Shown one piece after another: positions 8,637 to 17,230 of a DNA stretch of 64,000 nucleotides; positions within the stretch are counted from its first letter, which is position 1; each line of letters opens with the position of its first letter. The position numbers were made by a program, and so were the translations under genes. Under the pieces are notes generated by a model. The model saw only the letters and a program-made list of their open reading frames with translations, was not told the DNA's origin and made no database searches. The stretch comes from Sphingobacterium corticibacterium (lineage in GTDB: Bacteria > Bacteroidota > Bacteroidia > Sphingobacteriales > Sphingobacteriaceae), in contig NZ_SGIT01000004.1 of NCBI RefSeq assembly GCF_004208525.1, forward strand, positions 124,001 through 188,000, read 5' to 3'.

Positions 8637-9674
8637 ATGTTGCAGGACAAGATTAAGCAGTTTACAGAAGAAATAAAGGGGTTTACCCCCACATCGGCAG
8701 TCGATGTTGAAAATTTTAGGTTAAAGTTTTTGGTTGCCAAAGGTATCGTTAAGGCGTTGTTTGAGGAATTTAGAACCGTGTCAGCAGAAGAGAAACGCAC
8801 GCTAGGCAAGGTTTTGAACGAATTTAAACAACTCGCTGAAAATACATATAACGACGCTCAAGCCCAGTTTGTAGGTGCCGAAAAGAGTCTGCAACGGGAA
8901 GAGGGTGATTTAACACTTCCGGGAGAAGGTTTCCAGTTGGGGTCTCGACATCCATTGTCGTTGGTGCGAAAAGAAATCGTAGAAATTTTCAAAAAATTAG
9001 GCTTTATTGTCGCTGAAGGGCCAGAGATCGAAGATGACTGGCATAACTTCTCTGCGCTCAACTTTCCTCCTGAACACCCTGCACGGGATATGCAAGATAC
9101 TTTTTTCGTTGAAAAGAAAGAGGGCAATGATATTGCGCTACGTACGCATACTTCTTCTGTTCAAGTCCGTTTAATGGAAATGGGAAAGCCGCCATTTCGT
9201 GCTATTATGCCAGGACGTGTGTATAGAAATGAAGCTATATCGGCGCGCGCACACTGCTTTTTTCATCAGGTAGAAGGGCTATATGTAGACGAAAACGTTT
9301 CGTTTGCCGATTTGAAACAAACCTTGTTTCATTTTGTGCAGGAATTATACGGCGAGGGTACAAAAGTACGTTTCCGTCCTTCCTATTTCCCATTCACCGA
9401 GCCATCTGCTGAAATGGATATTTCTTGCACGATATGTAAAGGAGAGGGCTGCCAGCTCTGTAAATATTCGGGATGGGTCGAAATATTAGGATGTGGTATG
9501 GTAGATCCTAACGTACTGGATAACTGTGGTATCGACAGTAAAAAATATTCCGGTTTTGCATTCGGAATGGGGATCGAACGGATAACAAATTTGAAATACG
9601 AAATTCGGGATTTACGCTTGTTCTCCGAGAACGACGTTCGTTTCTTATCTCAGTTCGAGACAGAGCTTGTGTAA
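8637..9674 (+). CDS. pheS: Phenylalanyl-tRNA synthetase alpha subunit
   Basis: A 345-residue class II aminoacyl-tRNA synthetase subunit that carries the catalytic core of the alpha2-beta2 PheRS. The N-terminal coiled coil covers about residues 1-85. Class II motifs follow: GPEIEDDWHNFSALNFP, RTHTSSVQVR, MPGRVYRNEAISARAH and the motif 3 region GFAFGMGIERI near the C-terminus. The beta subunit gene is not adjacent, which is usual in Bacteroidota. It has its own promoter overlapping ssb. Confidence 0.97.
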   Translation: MLQDKIKQFTEEIKGFTPTSAVDVENFRLKFLVAKGIVKALFEEFRTVSAEEKRTLGKVLNEFKQLAENTYNDAQAQFVGAEKSLQREEGDLTLPGEGFQLGSRHPLSLVRKEIVEIFKKLGFIVAEGPEIEDDWHNFSALNFPPEHPARDMQDTFFVEKKEGNDIALRTHTSSVQVRLMEMGKPPFRAIMPGRVYRNEAISARAHCFFHQVEGLYVDENVSFADLKQTLFHFVQELYGEGTKVRFRPSYFPFTEPSAEMDISCTICKGEGCQLCKYSGWVEILGCGMVDPNVLDNCGIDSKKYSGFAFGMGIERITNLKYEIRDLRLFSENDVRFLSQFETELV

Positions 9675-9690
9675 CCTCCCAAGGGAATAT

Positions 9691-10272
9691 ATGGAGTCCG
9701 ACCAGGTCATATTATCAATAAAGAAATCCGCACGTGAGCTTTTTAGACGTTACGGATATAACAAAACCAGTGTAAATGAACTGGCAAAGCAGGCGTGCAT
9801 AGCAAAAGCAACTTTTTACAAACATTTTGCTAGTAAAGAGCTTATTCTCCATGCCGTATTGATGGATTATATCCGCGAAAATGTAGAAGATATCCTGAAT
9901 AAAAATATCCGGGAAAGAGACCTTTCTACTTTTTTGGCCAATACAATTCTTCGTGTAAGCCGAGTGACGTATACCGTGTGTAATGAATTTGTAGGTTGGG
10001 AGTTTATTCGGGAATCGGCCAACGCACAGGAATACCTGAAGACACTTTCCGACGACTTGGAATTTCTGCTGCTTAGCTCGTTTATCCAAAACGAAACTAT
10101 AGCGCTAACCGTACCCGAAGAAAGATTGACCTTTCTTATCAAGTCCAGCAAAAATATTGTTTTCTCATTTGCTTTTACCGCGGTAACGGATGCCGATGTA
10201 CGTAAAAACTTCATTTCTTTTCAAAAGGAGATCTTGCCTTATTTGGTGCAGGCAACGTTATTAGAGTCATAG
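9691..10272 (+). CDS. TetR/AcrR family transcriptional regulator
   Basis: A 193-residue regulator with a canonical TetR helix-turn-helix at about residues 20-50 (FRRYGYNKTSVNELAKQA, then KATFYKHFASKELI). The C-terminal half is helical and would bind an unknown ligand. ATG 9691 is preferred over an in-frame TTG at 9667 that would overlap the end of pheS. No efflux pump or enzyme operon lies next to it, so its target cannot be named. Confidence 0.88.
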   Translation: MESDQVILSIKKSARELFRRYGYNKTSVNELAKQACIAKATFYKHFASKELILHAVLMDYIRENVEDILNKNIRERDLSTFLANTILRVSRVTYTVCNEFVGWEFIRESANAQEYLKTLSDDLEFLLLSSFIQNETIALTVPEERLTFLIKSSKNIVFSFAFTAVTDADVRKNFISFQKEILPYLVQATLLES

Positions 10273-10281
10273 TTTTTTGTG

Positions 10282-10289
10282 TACTTTTG
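10282..10289 (+). promoter_or_regulatory. Bacteroidota -7 box (TACTTTTG) for rlmD
   Basis: TACTTTTG, followed by C, matches the TAnnTTTG consensus and lies 8 bases before the ATG at 10298. Transcription would begin close to the start codon. No -33 TTTG is seen at the expected distance. Confidence 0.5.
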
Positions 10290-10297
10290 CACCCACT

Positions 10298-11713
10298 ATG
10301 GGTAGACGAATTCCACAGGACAAGCGGTTTTTAGCTGATGTTCACATTATTGATATAGCGGAAGAGGGCAAAGGCGTTGCCAAGCACGATGAATTAGTAC
10401 TGTTCATTGAGCAGGCAGTGCCGGGTGATATTGCCGATGTGGAGCTGTTTCGCAAGAAGAAAAATTTTGCGGAAGGGCGTTTAGTGGCATTAAAAGAATC
10501 TTCGAAGTATCGGATAGATCCTTTTTGTCCACATTTTGGCGTTTGTGGAGGGTGTAAGTGGCAACACATGGAATACCCCGCACAGTTGTTGTTTAAACAG
10601 CAATACGTGGAGAATGCACTAAAGCGCTTGGGTAAAGTGGATATTTCTCCCATGGAACCTATTCTTGCCTCGGCCGAAACGGAATATTATAGAAACAAGC
10701 TGGAATTTACGTTTTCCAATAAACGTTGGTTGACGTCGGTGGACGAAGAAGTTAAACCAGATGATCTAAACGCTTTGGGGTTTCACGTGCCTGGTCGGTT
10801 TGACAAAATTTTAGATATAGATCATTGCTTTCTGCAACAAGATCCGTCAAACGCCATTCGAAATGCGGTTCGCGCTTTTGCCGTAGCACAGAATATCTCT
10901 TTTTATGATTTGCGTGCGCATGAAGGCGCCTTGCGTAATTTGATTATCCGGACATCTTCTACGGGAGAAATAATGGTGATTGTCGTTTTTGCCTATCCAG
11001 AAGAAGGTCAGGTAGATTCATTGATGACTTTTATCAAGGAGCAGTTTCCTACACTTACCTCTTTACTATATATCATTAATCAGAAGCGTAACGATACGAT
11101 CTTTGATCAGGATATCCATACATTTAGCGGCCGTAACTTTATATACGAAGAGATGGAAGGATTGAAGTTTAAGGTGGGACCAAAGTCTTTTTATCAAACC
11201 AATTCTGCACAAGCGTACGAGCTGTATAAGATAACACGCGACTTCGCCGGTTTAAAAGGCGATGAATTGGTATATGATTTGTACACCGGAGCAGGAACGA
11301 TTGCTAATTTTGTAGCCCGTACGGCAAGGGAAGTCGTAGGTGTCGAGTACGTACCTTCCGCTATTGAAGATGCAAAAATCAATTCACAGATAAATGGGAT
11401 TGGTAATACGAAATTCTATGCCGGGGACATGAAAGATGTACTGACGGCAGATTTTGTACAAGAACATGGTCGGCCGGATGTGGTGATTACCGATCCCCCA
11501 CGCGCCGGAATGCACGTGGACGTTGTGAATCGTATTTTGGAGATGGAAGCAGAAAAAGTAGTGTACGTAAGTTGCAATGCGGCAACGCAGGCACGTGATC
11601 TCGCTTTATTGCAGGAAAAATACCAGGTAGAACGTATCAAGCCAGTGGACATGTTTCCACATACACAACACGTAGAGAATGTGGTGTTGCTAAAATTGAA
11701 AACGGAGAGTTGA
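10298..11713 (+). CDS. rlmD: 23S rRNA (uracil-5-)-methyltransferase RlmD/RumA
   Basis: A RumA-family enzyme that makes 5-methyluridine in 23S rRNA. Domains in order are an N-terminal TRAM RNA-binding domain (about 1-70), an iron-sulphur cluster motif CPHFGVCGGC (C-X5-C-X2-C), and a C-terminal Rossmann methyltransferase with DLYTGAGTIANFVA. TDPPRAGMH and VSCNAATQARDL carry the catalytic residues, including the nucleophilic Cys. ATG 10298 is preferred to an upstream in-frame TTG at 10277, because the -7 box lies between them. RlmD and RlmC/TrmA-type specificity cannot be told apart by eye. Confidence 0.92.
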   Translation: MGRRIPQDKRFLADVHIIDIAEEGKGVAKHDELVLFIEQAVPGDIADVELFRKKKNFAEGRLVALKESSKYRIDPFCPHFGVCGGCKWQHMEYPAQLLFKQQYVENALKRLGKVDISPMEPILASAETEYYRNKLEFTFSNKRWLTSVDEEVKPDDLNALGFHVPGRFDKILDIDHCFLQQDPSNAIRNAVRAFAVAQNISFYDLRAHEGALRNLIIRTSSTGEIMVIVVFAYPEEGQVDSLMTFIKEQFPTLTSLLYIINQKRNDTIFDQDIHTFSGRNFIYEEMEGLKFKVGPKSFYQTNSAQAYELYKITRDFAGLKGDELVYDLYTGAGTIANFVARTAREVVGVEYVPSAIEDAKINSQINGIGNTKFYAGDMKDVLTADFVQEHGRPDVVITDPPRAGMHVDVVNRILEMEAEKVVYVSCNAATQARDLALLQEKYQVERIKPVDMFPHTQHVENVVLLKLKTES

Positions 11714-11726
11714 TAACGACAAAAAT

Positions 11727-12119
11727 ATGGACATTGAAGATTTAATGGGAAGAATGGGATCTGCGGAAGGTCCGGTCGCAAATAGCCCCCTCAAAAGCTT
11801 GAAAGTTGATCTGGATTTTTATAGTGATTCCATAAAAGAAGTAGCTACGGAGATGGTGGCAGAAGGGTATACACTATATCCAATTTTTATAGCGCATCAA
11901 CATGAGGTCAGTATTGGGGAGCTACTGCTAAATAAAGATGAATTGAACACACAATGGACGATTAACGTAAGCTCGTTTGAGGAGTTTGTAGATCGTGGAC
12001 TCATCAAAGAAGACCGGAAAGATTATTTTATCAAGCATTTCAAAAATACCCGTGAATATATGTGCCTCTTTGTTATCATACCAGAAGGCGCAAACTTTGT
12101 TTTCTATCCATATAACTAG
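11727..12119 (+). CDS. Conserved hypothetical protein
   Basis: A 130-residue acidic protein I do not recognise. No signal peptide or membrane segment is present. It looks like a single alpha/beta domain with a pattern of strands (EGYTLYPIFIA, QWTINVSSFEEFVDRGLI, MCLFVIIPEGANFVFYPY), as in small SseB-like or immunity-type folds. It starts 13 bases after rlmD and is probably co-transcribed with it. The codon pattern and clear start argue that it is a real gene. Confidence 0.7.
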   Translation: MDIEDLMGRMGSAEGPVANSPLKSLKVDLDFYSDSIKEVATEMVAEGYTLYPIFIAHQHEVSIGELLLNKDELNTQWTINVSSFEEFVDRGLIKEDRKDYFIKHFKNTREYMCLFVIIPEGANFVFYPYN

Positions 12120-12182
12120 CTTTTAGTTCGATTTAAAACTTTTTAACATTGGTTAGTCTAAACATTTACTAAATTTATATGA

Positions 12183-12950
12183 ATGTACAGACATTTTAAA
12201 TATATATGCATACTCGTGAGTTTACTTTTTTCCCTTCTCTTGGGAGCAACAAGTACGTACGCACAGCAAACTGGTAGTGGTGTGTCGGGTATTGTGGTGG
12301 AAAAAGGCGGTAGTGTACGTCTCTCTGATGTAAATGTAACGAACCTGCGCACGAAAAAACGTGCGCAAACAAATACGTTCGGGGTGTTTATTCTAGAAGC
12401 ATCGGTGGGGGATAGTCTTTCTTTGACAAAAACAGGCTATGGGCCGGTAAAGACGATTTTACAAACCACGGAAGATATCCTTGTGGAAATGCAGGCAGGC
12501 TTAACCATCGAGACCGTTGTCGTAAGCCGGATGAGTAAGGAGGCAGAGATGCGGGACATGTTGGACGATTATCGTAAGAAAGGGGTCTATAACGGCGGGA
12601 AAAACACCGTTGGTACTTATTTAGGAAGTCCGGCAACGGCATTGTATAATTTGTTTGGGCGTGATGCAAAAAATGCCAAGCGGTTCGCAAATTTGATGGA
12701 TAGGGAATTGGAAGAAAGCCAGGTGGATCGTGTTTTTAACAAAACTTCGGTAAGCTCCGTGATTGATTTGGAGGGAGATGATCTCCAGTCGTTTATGGAT
12801 ATGTACCGTCCTTCCTACAGCATGGTTAAAAATTGGGGGCAATATGACTTCATGCATTATGTGAAACGTTCGTTTGAAGCTTGGGATAAAAATGGACGTC
12901 CCCGTTCCGAACGCTTGCCAAAACTAGATATTCCTCCACAAGAACGATAA
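12183..12950 (+). CDS. Secreted protein with carboxypeptidase-like regulatory domain
   Basis: A 255-residue protein with a signal peptide (cut near TYAQ, about residue 29). A carboxypeptidase-regulatory-like beta-sandwich domain follows (about 35-115), seen as SGIVVEKGGSVRLSDVNV and TNTFGVFILEASVGDSLSLT. In Bacteroidota this domain is common at the N-terminus of TonB receptors, but here no barrel follows. The C-terminal half is helical and family-specific (NTVGTYLGSPATALYNLFG). It is probably periplasmic or outer-membrane associated with unknown function. Confidence 0.8.
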   Translation: MYRHFKYICILVSLLFSLLLGATSTYAQQTGSGVSGIVVEKGGSVRLSDVNVTNLRTKKRAQTNTFGVFILEASVGDSLSLTKTGYGPVKTILQTTEDILVEMQAGLTIETVVVSRMSKEAEMRDMLDDYRKKGVYNGGKNTVGTYLGSPATALYNLFGRDAKNAKRFANLMDRELEESQVDRVFNKTSVSSVIDLEGDDLQSFMDMYRPSYSMVKNWGQYDFMHYVKRSFEAWDKNGRPRSERLPKLDIPPQER

Positions 12951-13051
12951 TTCTTTTCAATTTCATTTAGTTTATATTGGGAATGCAAGTATTTTGGCAT
13001 TTACTTTGTTTATCTTACAAGTAGTTAAGTAAATATAGAAAATTATTACAT

Positions 13052-13741
13052 ATGAAACTCAATAGAAAAATAGCTGTATATGGCTTGTCAGTAGCCACGT
13101 CAGCGATGTTGTTTGCCAGCTGTGCTGCGATACAAAATACGAGTAACACAACAAAAGGCGCTGCTATCGGAACAGCTGCAGGAGCTGGTCTAGGTGCTTT
13201 GATCGGGGGTAAGGCTGGTAATACGGCCGTTGGCGCTATTGCGGGCGCTGCCATCGGGGGTGTAGCAGGTGGCCTGATTGGTAAAAAGATGGATAAACAG
13301 GCGAAGGAAATAGAAAATACGGTAGCCGGTGCAGAAGTTATCAAAGCCGATGAAGGTATTATTGTGAAATTCGATGAAGGTATCTTGTTTGATTTCAATA
13401 GCTCGACTTTAAAGTCTGCTGCAAAAACGAACATCTCCAAATTGGTGGAGACCTTGAACAAGGAGCCGGGAACGAATATTTTGGTGCTTGGCCATACAGA
13501 TAACATTGGTACATTGGCGGCGAACCAGAAAGTTTCGGACGCCAGAGCCGCATCTGTTAAGGCTTATGCGGTTTCACAAGGTCTGAGCGGTTCGCGTATA
13601 AAGACAGAAGGTAAAAACTATTCCGAGCCAATTGCCTCCAATGATACAAATGAAGGGCGTGCAGAAAATCGCCGTGTGGAAATTGTTATTGTGGCTGGTG
13701 ACGACATGATTAAAGAAGCACAAGCTGAAGCTAGGAATTAA
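13052..13741 (+). CDS. OmpA-family lipoprotein with glycine zipper
   Basis: A 229-residue envelope protein. The signal peptide ends in a lipobox (LFASCAAI), so Cys near residue 24 is likely lipidated. Next comes a glycine-zipper hydrophobic region (GAAIGTAAGAGLGALIGG and a second block), about residues 38-80. The C-terminal OmpA peptidoglycan-binding domain (about 105-220) contains GHTDNIGT and the NEGRAENRRVEIVI signature. It should anchor the outer membrane to peptidoglycan. It is monocistronic, with a strong terminator at 13769-13803. Confidence 0.92.
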   Translation: MKLNRKIAVYGLSVATSAMLFASCAAIQNTSNTTKGAAIGTAAGAGLGALIGGKAGNTAVGAIAGAAIGGVAGGLIGKKMDKQAKEIENTVAGAEVIKADEGIIVKFDEGILFDFNSSTLKSAAKTNISKLVETLNKEPGTNILVLGHTDNIGTLAANQKVSDARAASVKAYAVSQGLSGSRIKTEGKNYSEPIASNDTNEGRAENRRVEIVIVAGDDMIKEAQAEARN

Positions 13742-13768
13742 GCTTTAGTTTTTTAGTGTACGTACGAT

Positions 13769-13803
13769 GAAAAAGCGCTATTCTATGTGGATAGCGCTTT
13801 TTT
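13769..13803 (+). terminator. Rho-independent terminator after the OmpA-like gene
   Basis: AAAAGCGCTAT (13771-13781) pairs with ATAGCGCTTTT (starting 13791) around a 9-base loop and runs into a T-tract. The stem is long and perfect, and A-runs on the other strand could allow bidirectional action. Confidence 0.85.
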
Positions 13804-13899
13804 GCTTCTTTACCCTTTCGTCCTCTTGGTGATTCCCCGTAATCATGAAGGTTTTTTTATAAGTGCTGCCAAACTGTCATCAATCTAAGTTTTTATTCG

Positions 13900-13907
13900 T
13901 AACTTTG
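13900..13907 (+). promoter_or_regulatory. Bacteroidota -7 box (TAACTTTG) for miaB
   Basis: TAACTTTG matches TAnnTTTG and lies 19 bases before the miaB ATG at 13927. No convincing -33 TTTG is present. Confidence 0.5.
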
Positions 13908-13926
13908 TAGTCTTTTAGTTGATGCT

Positions 13927-15360
13927 ATGATCGAATTACAACACACAACAAAAACACACGACGAGTCCCGTCAGGGTGAGGCTTTGGATATGCTCCCTAC
14001 CGGGAAATCTACAGGAAGAAAGCTGTATATCGAAAGTTATGGCTGTCAGATGAATTTCTCTGATAGCGAGATTGTTGCTTCTATTTTACTGGATAATGGT
14101 TTTGAGACGACTAGAGATTATAAGGAAGCTGATGTTGTATTTATAAATACGTGCTCTATCCGGGAGAATGCAGAACAGCGGGTGCGGAATAGACTAAAAG
14201 AATTTGAATCTGCTAAAGCAAAAAATCCAGGTATGGTGGTCGGCGTTTTAGGCTGTATGGCCGAGCGATTGAAATCAAAATTCCTCGAAGAGGAAAAATT
14301 GGTGGATGTTGTCGTCGGACCGGATGCTTACCGTGATTTGCCAAACCTGATTGGTAAGGTCGACGATGGAAGCAAGGCGGTTAATGTATTGCTATCCAGA
14401 GAAGAAACCTATGCTGATATCAGTCCGGTGCGCTTAAACTCCAATGGTATTTCGGCGTTTATATCTATTATGCGTGGATGTGACAATATGTGTTCCTTTT
14501 GTGTAGTCCCTTTTACACGAGGCCGTGAAAGAAGCCGTGATTGTCATTCTGTTGTGAAAGAAGCACATGATTTGTTTAACGCCGGTTATAGGGAAGTGAC
14601 TTTGTTGGGACAGAATGTCGATTCGTATAAATATACGAGACCAGTAATAGAAGGACAAACACCGGAACCTGCTGTAAACTTTGCACAGCTCTTGGCGATG
14701 GTGGCAGAAGTAAGTCCCGAACTTCGTGTACGTTTCTCTACTTCGCATCCGAAAGATATTACGGATGAGGTCTTGCACACGATGGCACGCTACGAAAACA
14801 TTTGTAAATATATACACTTACCGGTGCAATCAGGAAGCTCGCGGGTATTGGAATTGATGAACCGTACGTATGACCGTGAGTGGTATATGGATAGGGTTAA
14901 TGCGATCCGTCGTATTATTCCGTCATGTGGTATATCGACCGATGTGATTACAGGATTCTGTACAGAGACAGAAGACGAACATCAAGAAACGCTTTCTATG
15001 ATGGATTATGTAAAATACGATTTTGCTTATATGTTTGCTTATTCCGAGCGCCCGGGGACACTGGCAGCCAAACGTTATGAAGATGACGTACCGGAGGAAG
15101 TGAAGAAAAGACGATTGACCGAAGTGGTTAATAAGCAACAGGAACATAGTCTTTATCGCTTGCAAAATTTTGTGGGCAACGTGCAGAAAGTACTCATTGA
15201 AGGATTTTCGAAACGTTCGGATCAGGATTATTGCGGCCGGAATGACCAAAATACGATGGTTGTTTTCCCGGTTGATGAGCGCTTTAAACCCGGGCAATAT
15301 GTCTATGTTTTGGCTGAACGTTGTACGTCAGCAACGTTAATCGGCAGAATTGTTGATTAA
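13927..15360 (+). CDS. miaB: tRNA-2-methylthio-N6-dimethylallyladenosine synthase MiaB
   Basis: A 477-residue radical SAM methylthiotransferase that adds the 2-methylthio group to i6A37 in tRNA. The N-terminal UPF0004 domain carries three cluster cysteines (ESYGCQMNFSD, NTCSIRENAE, GVLGCMAER). The radical SAM core has CDNMCSFC (CxxxCxxC) near residue 190, and a TRAM domain ends the protein (about 410-475). An N-terminal extension of about 30 residues precedes the first conserved segment. Downstream lies the sigma-54 activator, lptE and secG, a recurrent Bacteroidota arrangement. Confidence 0.96.
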   Translation: MIELQHTTKTHDESRQGEALDMLPTGKSTGRKLYIESYGCQMNFSDSEIVASILLDNGFETTRDYKEADVVFINTCSIRENAEQRVRNRLKEFESAKAKNPGMVVGVLGCMAERLKSKFLEEEKLVDVVVGPDAYRDLPNLIGKVDDGSKAVNVLLSREETYADISPVRLNSNGISAFISIMRGCDNMCSFCVVPFTRGRERSRDCHSVVKEAHDLFNAGYREVTLLGQNVDSYKYTRPVIEGQTPEPAVNFAQLLAMVAEVSPELRVRFSTSHPKDITDEVLHTMARYENICKYIHLPVQSGSSRVLELMNRTYDREWYMDRVNAIRRIIPSCGISTDVITGFCTETEDEHQETLSMMDYVKYDFAYMFAYSERPGTLAAKRYEDDVPEEVKKRRLTEVVNKQQEHSLYRLQNFVGNVQKVLIEGFSKRSDQDYCGRNDQNTMVVFPVDERFKPGQYVYVLAERCTSATLIGRIVD

Positions 15361-15434
15361 GAATATAAATACATTGCGGATTACAAACCGAGCTAGCAAG
15401 CTCCTCGAAGGTGATCACGATTCACAAAGAAAAA

Positions 15435-16694
15435 ATGGATATTCAAGATATTAAAAATAGGTTTGGAATCATTGGTAATTCACCATTGTTAAATCGAGCA
15501 ATTGATGTTGCCTGGCAGGTGGCACCAACGGATATATCGGTATTGATACAAGGTGAAAGTGGGGCGGGTAAAGAGGTTTTTTCACATATCATCCACCAAT
15601 TAAGTGCCAGAAAGCACGGGCCTTTTATCGCTGTAAACTGTGGCGCAATTCCCGAAGGAACAATAGATTCTGAACTGTTTGGCCATGAAAAGGGATCATT
15701 TACAGGCGCACACGAGGCGCGAAAGGGATATTTTGAGGTTGTAGATAGCGGAACTATTTTTTTGGATGAAGTAGGCGAACTTCCTTTGGGTACCCAAGCT
15801 AGATTATTGCGGGTTTTAGAGACGGGCGAATATATTCGTGTGGGGTCATCGAAAGTGCAAAAAACAAATGTACGGGTAGTAGCGGCAACGAATGTTGATG
15901 TGTACGAAGCCGTAAAAAAAGGTAAGTTTAGAGAAGATTTGTACTATCGTTTGAATACAGTTCCGCTACGGATTCCTGCTTTACGGGAACGTAAAGAAGA
16001 TATCAATCTGCTCTTTAGAAAATTTATTGTTGATTTTTCCGATAAATACCGGTCTCCGGGCGTGCAATTGACACCAGATGCACAGGAAACCCTGATGAAT
16101 TATAGCTGGCCTGGAAATGTACGGCAGCTAAAGAATATTGCGGAGCAAATTGCGGTTTTGGAAAAGGAACGTTTAGTAGATGCTGTTATATTGTCTAAAT
16201 ACTTACCTATAGAACAACCTGTGTCATCGTTGCCCGTCTTTGTAAAAGATGCGGGGAAAGAAGATTTTTCGGAACGGGATTTACTATATAAAGTACTTTT
16301 TGACATGAAAAAGGATATGGTGGATTTGAAGAAATTAGTGGTCGAACTTCTTAAAGAAGGGGTAACCCCGGGGACTTATGAGCAACATTCACCCTATATC
16401 AATCAGTTATATAACGAAGTCAAACCTTCTGGAGGCTATTTAGGCGAGGAAGGTGCACATCCAACACTAACCATTCATAACCCGAATCAAGGTATAAAAG
16501 GCAATGATTATATGTCGTATGACGCACAGGATGCCGAGGAGGTAGAAGAGTCTCTTTCTTTGGTTGAAAAAGAATCAGATTTGATCAAAAAGGCGTTGAA
16601 GAAGCATAAAGGCAAGCGTAAGGCAGCTGCTCGTGAATTGGGTATTTCCGAACGCACCTTGTATAGGAAAATCAAGGATTTAAATTTAGATTGA
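15435..16694 (+). CDS. Sigma-54-interacting transcriptional activator without receiver domain
   Basis: A 419-residue enhancer-binding protein. The AAA+ domain begins almost at the N-terminus: Walker A is GESGAGKE, the sigma-54 contact loop reads GSFTGA (a common variant of GAFTGA), and Walker B lies in GTIFLDEVGEL. A linker of about 110 residues follows, then a Fis-type helix-turn-helix at the C-terminus (KRKAAARELGISERTLYRK). There is no receiver, GAF or PAS domain, so activity must be set by abundance or a partner. I chose ATG 15435 over an in-frame GTG at 15411. Its stop codon overlaps the lptE start. Confidence 0.93.
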   Translation: MDIQDIKNRFGIIGNSPLLNRAIDVAWQVAPTDISVLIQGESGAGKEVFSHIIHQLSARKHGPFIAVNCGAIPEGTIDSELFGHEKGSFTGAHEARKGYFEVVDSGTIFLDEVGELPLGTQARLLRVLETGEYIRVGSSKVQKTNVRVVAATNVDVYEAVKKGKFREDLYYRLNTVPLRIPALRERKEDINLLFRKFIVDFSDKYRSPGVQLTPDAQETLMNYSWPGNVRQLKNIAEQIAVLEKERLVDAVILSKYLPIEQPVSSLPVFVKDAGKEDFSERDLLYKVLFDMKKDMVDLKKLVVELLKEGVTPGTYEQHSPYINQLYNEVKPSGGYLGEEGAHPTLTIHNPNQGIKGNDYMSYDAQDAEEVEESLSLVEKESDLIKKALKKHKGKRKAAARELGISERTLYRKIKDLNLD

Positions 16695-17224
16695 TGAATA
16701 CCATGAAACAACGGAATGTATTTATATTTCCTTTACTTGCAATTGTGGTGTGTTTCTTATTTAATGGTTGTGGTGTAAAATACGGTTTTACGGGAGGTTC
16801 TATTCCACAGAATATGAAAACAGTTCATGTAGCCTATTTCGAAAATATAGCGCCGATGGTTTACCAAACGCTCGGTCAGAACTTTACGGAAGGCTTAAAG
16901 GAGCGTATTCGGAACCAATCGAGACTGAGTCAAGTCAACGGTGAAGCAGATGCGATGTTTGAAGGTGTTATCACCGGTTATGATATTGCGCCGGCAGCTG
17001 TAGAAGCCAATACAGACCGTGCAGCTTTGAACCGGTTGACGATTACGGTCAAGGTAAAATACACAAACCGTTTAGATGACACGGGGGAGAGCAACTTTGA
17101 ACAATCCTTTTCGCAATTTAGAGAGTTCCCCGGTTTAATACAGGGACAGGAAGAAAACCTGACAAGGGAAATTATCAATTTGTTGACAGAAGATATTTAC
17201 AATAGAGCATTTGCTAACTGGTAA
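16694..17224 (+). CDS. lptE: LPS-assembly lipoprotein LptE
   Basis: A 176-residue lipoprotein with a lipobox ending in the Cys of LFNGCGVKYG (about residue 26), then a compact alpha/beta domain (SIPQNMKTVHVAYFENIAP) typical of Bacteroidota LptE. LptE plugs the LptD barrel and helps insert lipopolysaccharide in the outer membrane. The ATG overlaps the TGA of the sigma-54 activator by one base, so the two genes are translationally coupled. lptD is not in this window. Confidence 0.88.
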   Translation: MNTMKQRNVFIFPLLAIVVCFLFNGCGVKYGFTGGSIPQNMKTVHVAYFENIAPMVYQTLGQNFTEGLKERIRNQSRLSQVNGEADAMFEGVITGYDIAPAAVEANTDRAALNRLTITVKVKYTNRLDDTGESNFEQSFSQFREFPGLIQGQEENLTREIINLLTEDIYNRAFANW

Positions 17225-17230
17225 TATATT

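Noticed and set aside
9667..9690. TetR gene start inside pheS
   Set aside because: The in-frame TTG would overlap pheS and add residues not part of the TetR domain.
15390..15403. GAGCT/AGCTC inverted repeat before the sigma-54 activator
   Set aside because: A 5-bp stem with 4-base loop and no T-run; such short repeats occur by chance.
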